From assembly GCA_030068145.1 (NCBI GenBank), contig JAPJBO010000732.1:1-64000 (forward strand): DNA of 64,000 nucleotides, read 5' to 3'. Shown here piece by piece: positions 62,620-64,000 of the stretch. The notes beneath the pieces are model-generated. The model saw nothing but the letters and a program-made list of their open reading frames with translations, searched no databases and was not told the origin of the DNA. The stretch is from Diplonema papillatum. Taxonomy: Eukaryota > Euglenozoa > Diplonemea > Diplonemida > Diplonemidae. The position numbers and the translations under genes are program-made. Numbering within the stretch: position 1 is the stretch's first letter; the number at the start of each line of letters is the position of its first letter.

Positions 62620-63615
62620 ATGCAGGATGGCCGAAGCGGCAGCCCGGGGGTCCCGGGATCCGACTCGGGGAAGACGAAGCTGGAACAAGTGGTCGAGATC
62701 GCCGGGGAGACGTGGGGCGAGTTGAAGGACACTGCCGACAAGACCCGGCGCGACATGACACCCGAGTCGGAAAAGACGGTCGACGACAAGGCGAAGGATG
62801 TCATGGACGCGACGGTGGAATCCGCACGCGACGCAACCGACCGGGCAACGCAAGAGTTGGACAAAATCAGCCGCAAAATGACGCCGGACTCGAAAAAGAC
62901 GAAACTGGAAAAAGTGGTCGAAGTTGCCGAGGACACGTGGGACCAGTTGAAAGACACTGCCGACAAGACTATGCGCGACATGACACCCGAGCCAGAGAAG
63001 ACGACCGACGACAAGGCGAAGGAGGCAACAATGGAATCCGCACGAGACGAAACTGACCGTGCAACGGAAGAGTTGGACATCATAAGCCGTACAATGAAGC
63101 CAGACTCGGAAAAGACAAAGCTGGAAAAAGTGGTCGAAATCGCTGAGGACACATGGGACCAGCTGAAAGACACTGCCGACAGGGCAAAACGCGACATGAC
63201 ACCCGAGCCGGAGAAGACAACCGACGACAAGGCGAAGGATATCATGGACGCAACTGTGGAATCCGCACGAGACGCAACTGACCGTGCAACGGAAGAGTTG
63301 GACAACATAAGCCGGAAAATGAAGCCAGACTCAGAGAAGACAATCTTGGAAAAAGTGGTCGAAATTGCCGAGGACACATGGGGCCAGTTGAAAGACACTG
63401 CCGACAAGACAAAACGCGACATGACACCCGAGTCGGAGAAGACAGCCAACGACAAGACGAAGGATGTCACGGACGCAAGTGTGGAATCTGCACGAGACGC
63501 AACTGACCGTGCAACGGAAGAGTTGGACAGCATAAGCCGCAAAACGAAGCCAGACTCAGAGAAGACAAAACTGGAAAAAGTGGTCGAAATTGCCGAGGAC
63601 ACGGGGACCAGTTGA
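62620..63615 (+). CDS. Protein of 75-residue charged repeats, LEA/apolipoprotein-like (331 residues)
   Basis: After a 20-residue Gly/Ser/Pro lead, the protein is four units plus a partial fifth, each 75 residues (225 bp; one is 72). A unit reads KLEKVVEIAEDTWDQLKDTA, DKTKRDMTPEPEKTTDDKAK, ESARDATDRATEELD, ISRKMKPDSEKT. It is rich in Lys, Glu, Asp, Thr and Ala, and the hydrophobic spacing suggests amphipathic helices, as in group 3 LEA proteins, apolipoproteins or other helical-repeat proteins; this is resemblance, not a family assignment. No signal peptide or membrane segment. The last unit carries a one-base deletion (GACACGGGGACC against GACACATGGGACC), so the frame ends early at EDTGTS while a further half unit continues untranslated. 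The third-codon identity between units points to recent expansion. Single exon. Confidence 0.8.
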   Translation: MQDGRSGSPGVPGSDSGKTKLEQVVEIAGETWGELKDTADKTRRDMTPESEKTVDDKAKDVMDATVESARDATDRATQELDKISRKMTPDSKKTKLEKVVEVAEDTWDQLKDTADKTMRDMTPEPEKTTDDKAKEATMESARDETDRATEELDIISRTMKPDSEKTKLEKVVEIAEDTWDQLKDTADRAKRDMTPEPEKTTDDKAKDIMDATVESARDATDRATEELDNISRKMKPDSEKTILEKVVEIAEDTWGQLKDTADKTKRDMTPESEKTANDKTKDVTDASVESARDATDRATEELDSISRKTKPDSEKTKLEKVVEIAEDTGTS

Positions 63616-64000
63616 AAAGACGCTGCCGGCAAGAACAACCGCGACCTGACGCGACACGACACCCGAGCCGGAGAAGACAGCGGCACTTATGAACCTACAC
63701 AGCTAGCCTTCAGGCGAACGCAAACAACGCGCGTTCCCTCTCTTTCTCTCCACCCTCTTCTACGTCTCCCTGTCCAGTCCATTTTCCCCCCGGGTAGATT
63801 TGGCGGAAACCGCGGCCAAAAGCGCTGCTGCTGGATACTTTTTGCTGACCCACCGATCGGTATCGCTGCCAAAAGTGTCATGGATTGAACAGCTAAGCGT
63901 CGGAACCTTCGATCGACGAGCGGGGATGAGGACACGATGCGCCAGCGAATAATCGGCGCCCTGGGGACATGGTCCGGGAGAGCCGGCTCCAGCGCGGGTG
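63616..64000. other. 3' flank of the repeat protein gene
   Basis: The first ~75 bases are a decaying continuation of the 225-bp repeat. After that I see nothing assignable before the window ends. Confidence 0.5.

Overview
The window reads as nuclear DNA of a unicellular eukaryote. It carries universal eukaryotic genes (ribosomal protein eL36, spliceosome factor RED/IK, the oligosaccharyltransferase subunit DAD1/OST2, checkpoint clamp subunit HUS1), GT-AG introns with preserved reading phase, one tRNA gene, and a repeat-rich non-coding background with very long C/G homopolymers. Every supported protein gene and the tRNA lie on the + strand. Intron donors are mostly GTATGY or GTGYGY, and acceptors are often AC-rich (ACACAG, CACAG) rather than pyrimidine-rich. 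One-directional gene order, GC-rich exons and a phosphoglucomutase-like protein with an RIIa docking domain (common in flagellar proteins) would fit a flagellate protist such as a diplonemid, but this is inference; the sequence alone does not fix the lineage.

Layout. 1-2.8 kb: two tandem eL36 copies, the first cut by the window edge. 3.9-10.8 kb: a stray fragment of RED exon 1, then the complete five-exon RED gene; its introns hold a large-subunit rRNA fragment and a broken hAT transposon. 11.6-12.4 kb: an HD-domain hydrolase. 13.5-19.5 kb: gene A, an eight-exon secreted cysteine-rich protein with a GPI-type tail. 19.5-25.5 kb: no gene seen, only dispersed repeats. 25.6-25.9 kb: DAD1, followed by a second LSU rRNA fragment. 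28.4-35.9 kb: gene B (a first-exon-only relative of genes A and C), then a repeat nest with five copies of a tRNA-bearing element across 28-36 kb (a sixth at 43.7 kb), a split 58-bp satellite and tRNA-Cys. 36.3-50.2 kb: gene C, a nine-exon paralogue of A whose introns carry a 3-kb 34/44-bp minisatellite, a TTGGACC fold-back element and an unidentified disrupted reading frame. 50.2-55.5 kb: no gene seen. 55.5-57.5 kb: HUS1, with its 3' end re-duplicated as a decayed exon echo and a minisatellite. 58.6-61.6 kb: an RIIa-phosphoglucomutase that looks catalytically dead. 62.6-63.6 kb: a protein of 75-residue charged repeats.

The housekeeping genes belong to separate pathways and do not form a functional operon-like unit. 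The most distinctive material is the A/B/C family of secreted cysteine-rich proteins, recognised here by joining exons in phase and comparing paralogues; the pseudo-phosphoglucomutase; related minisatellites 10 kb apart; and a family of repeats that supply intron 3' ends.
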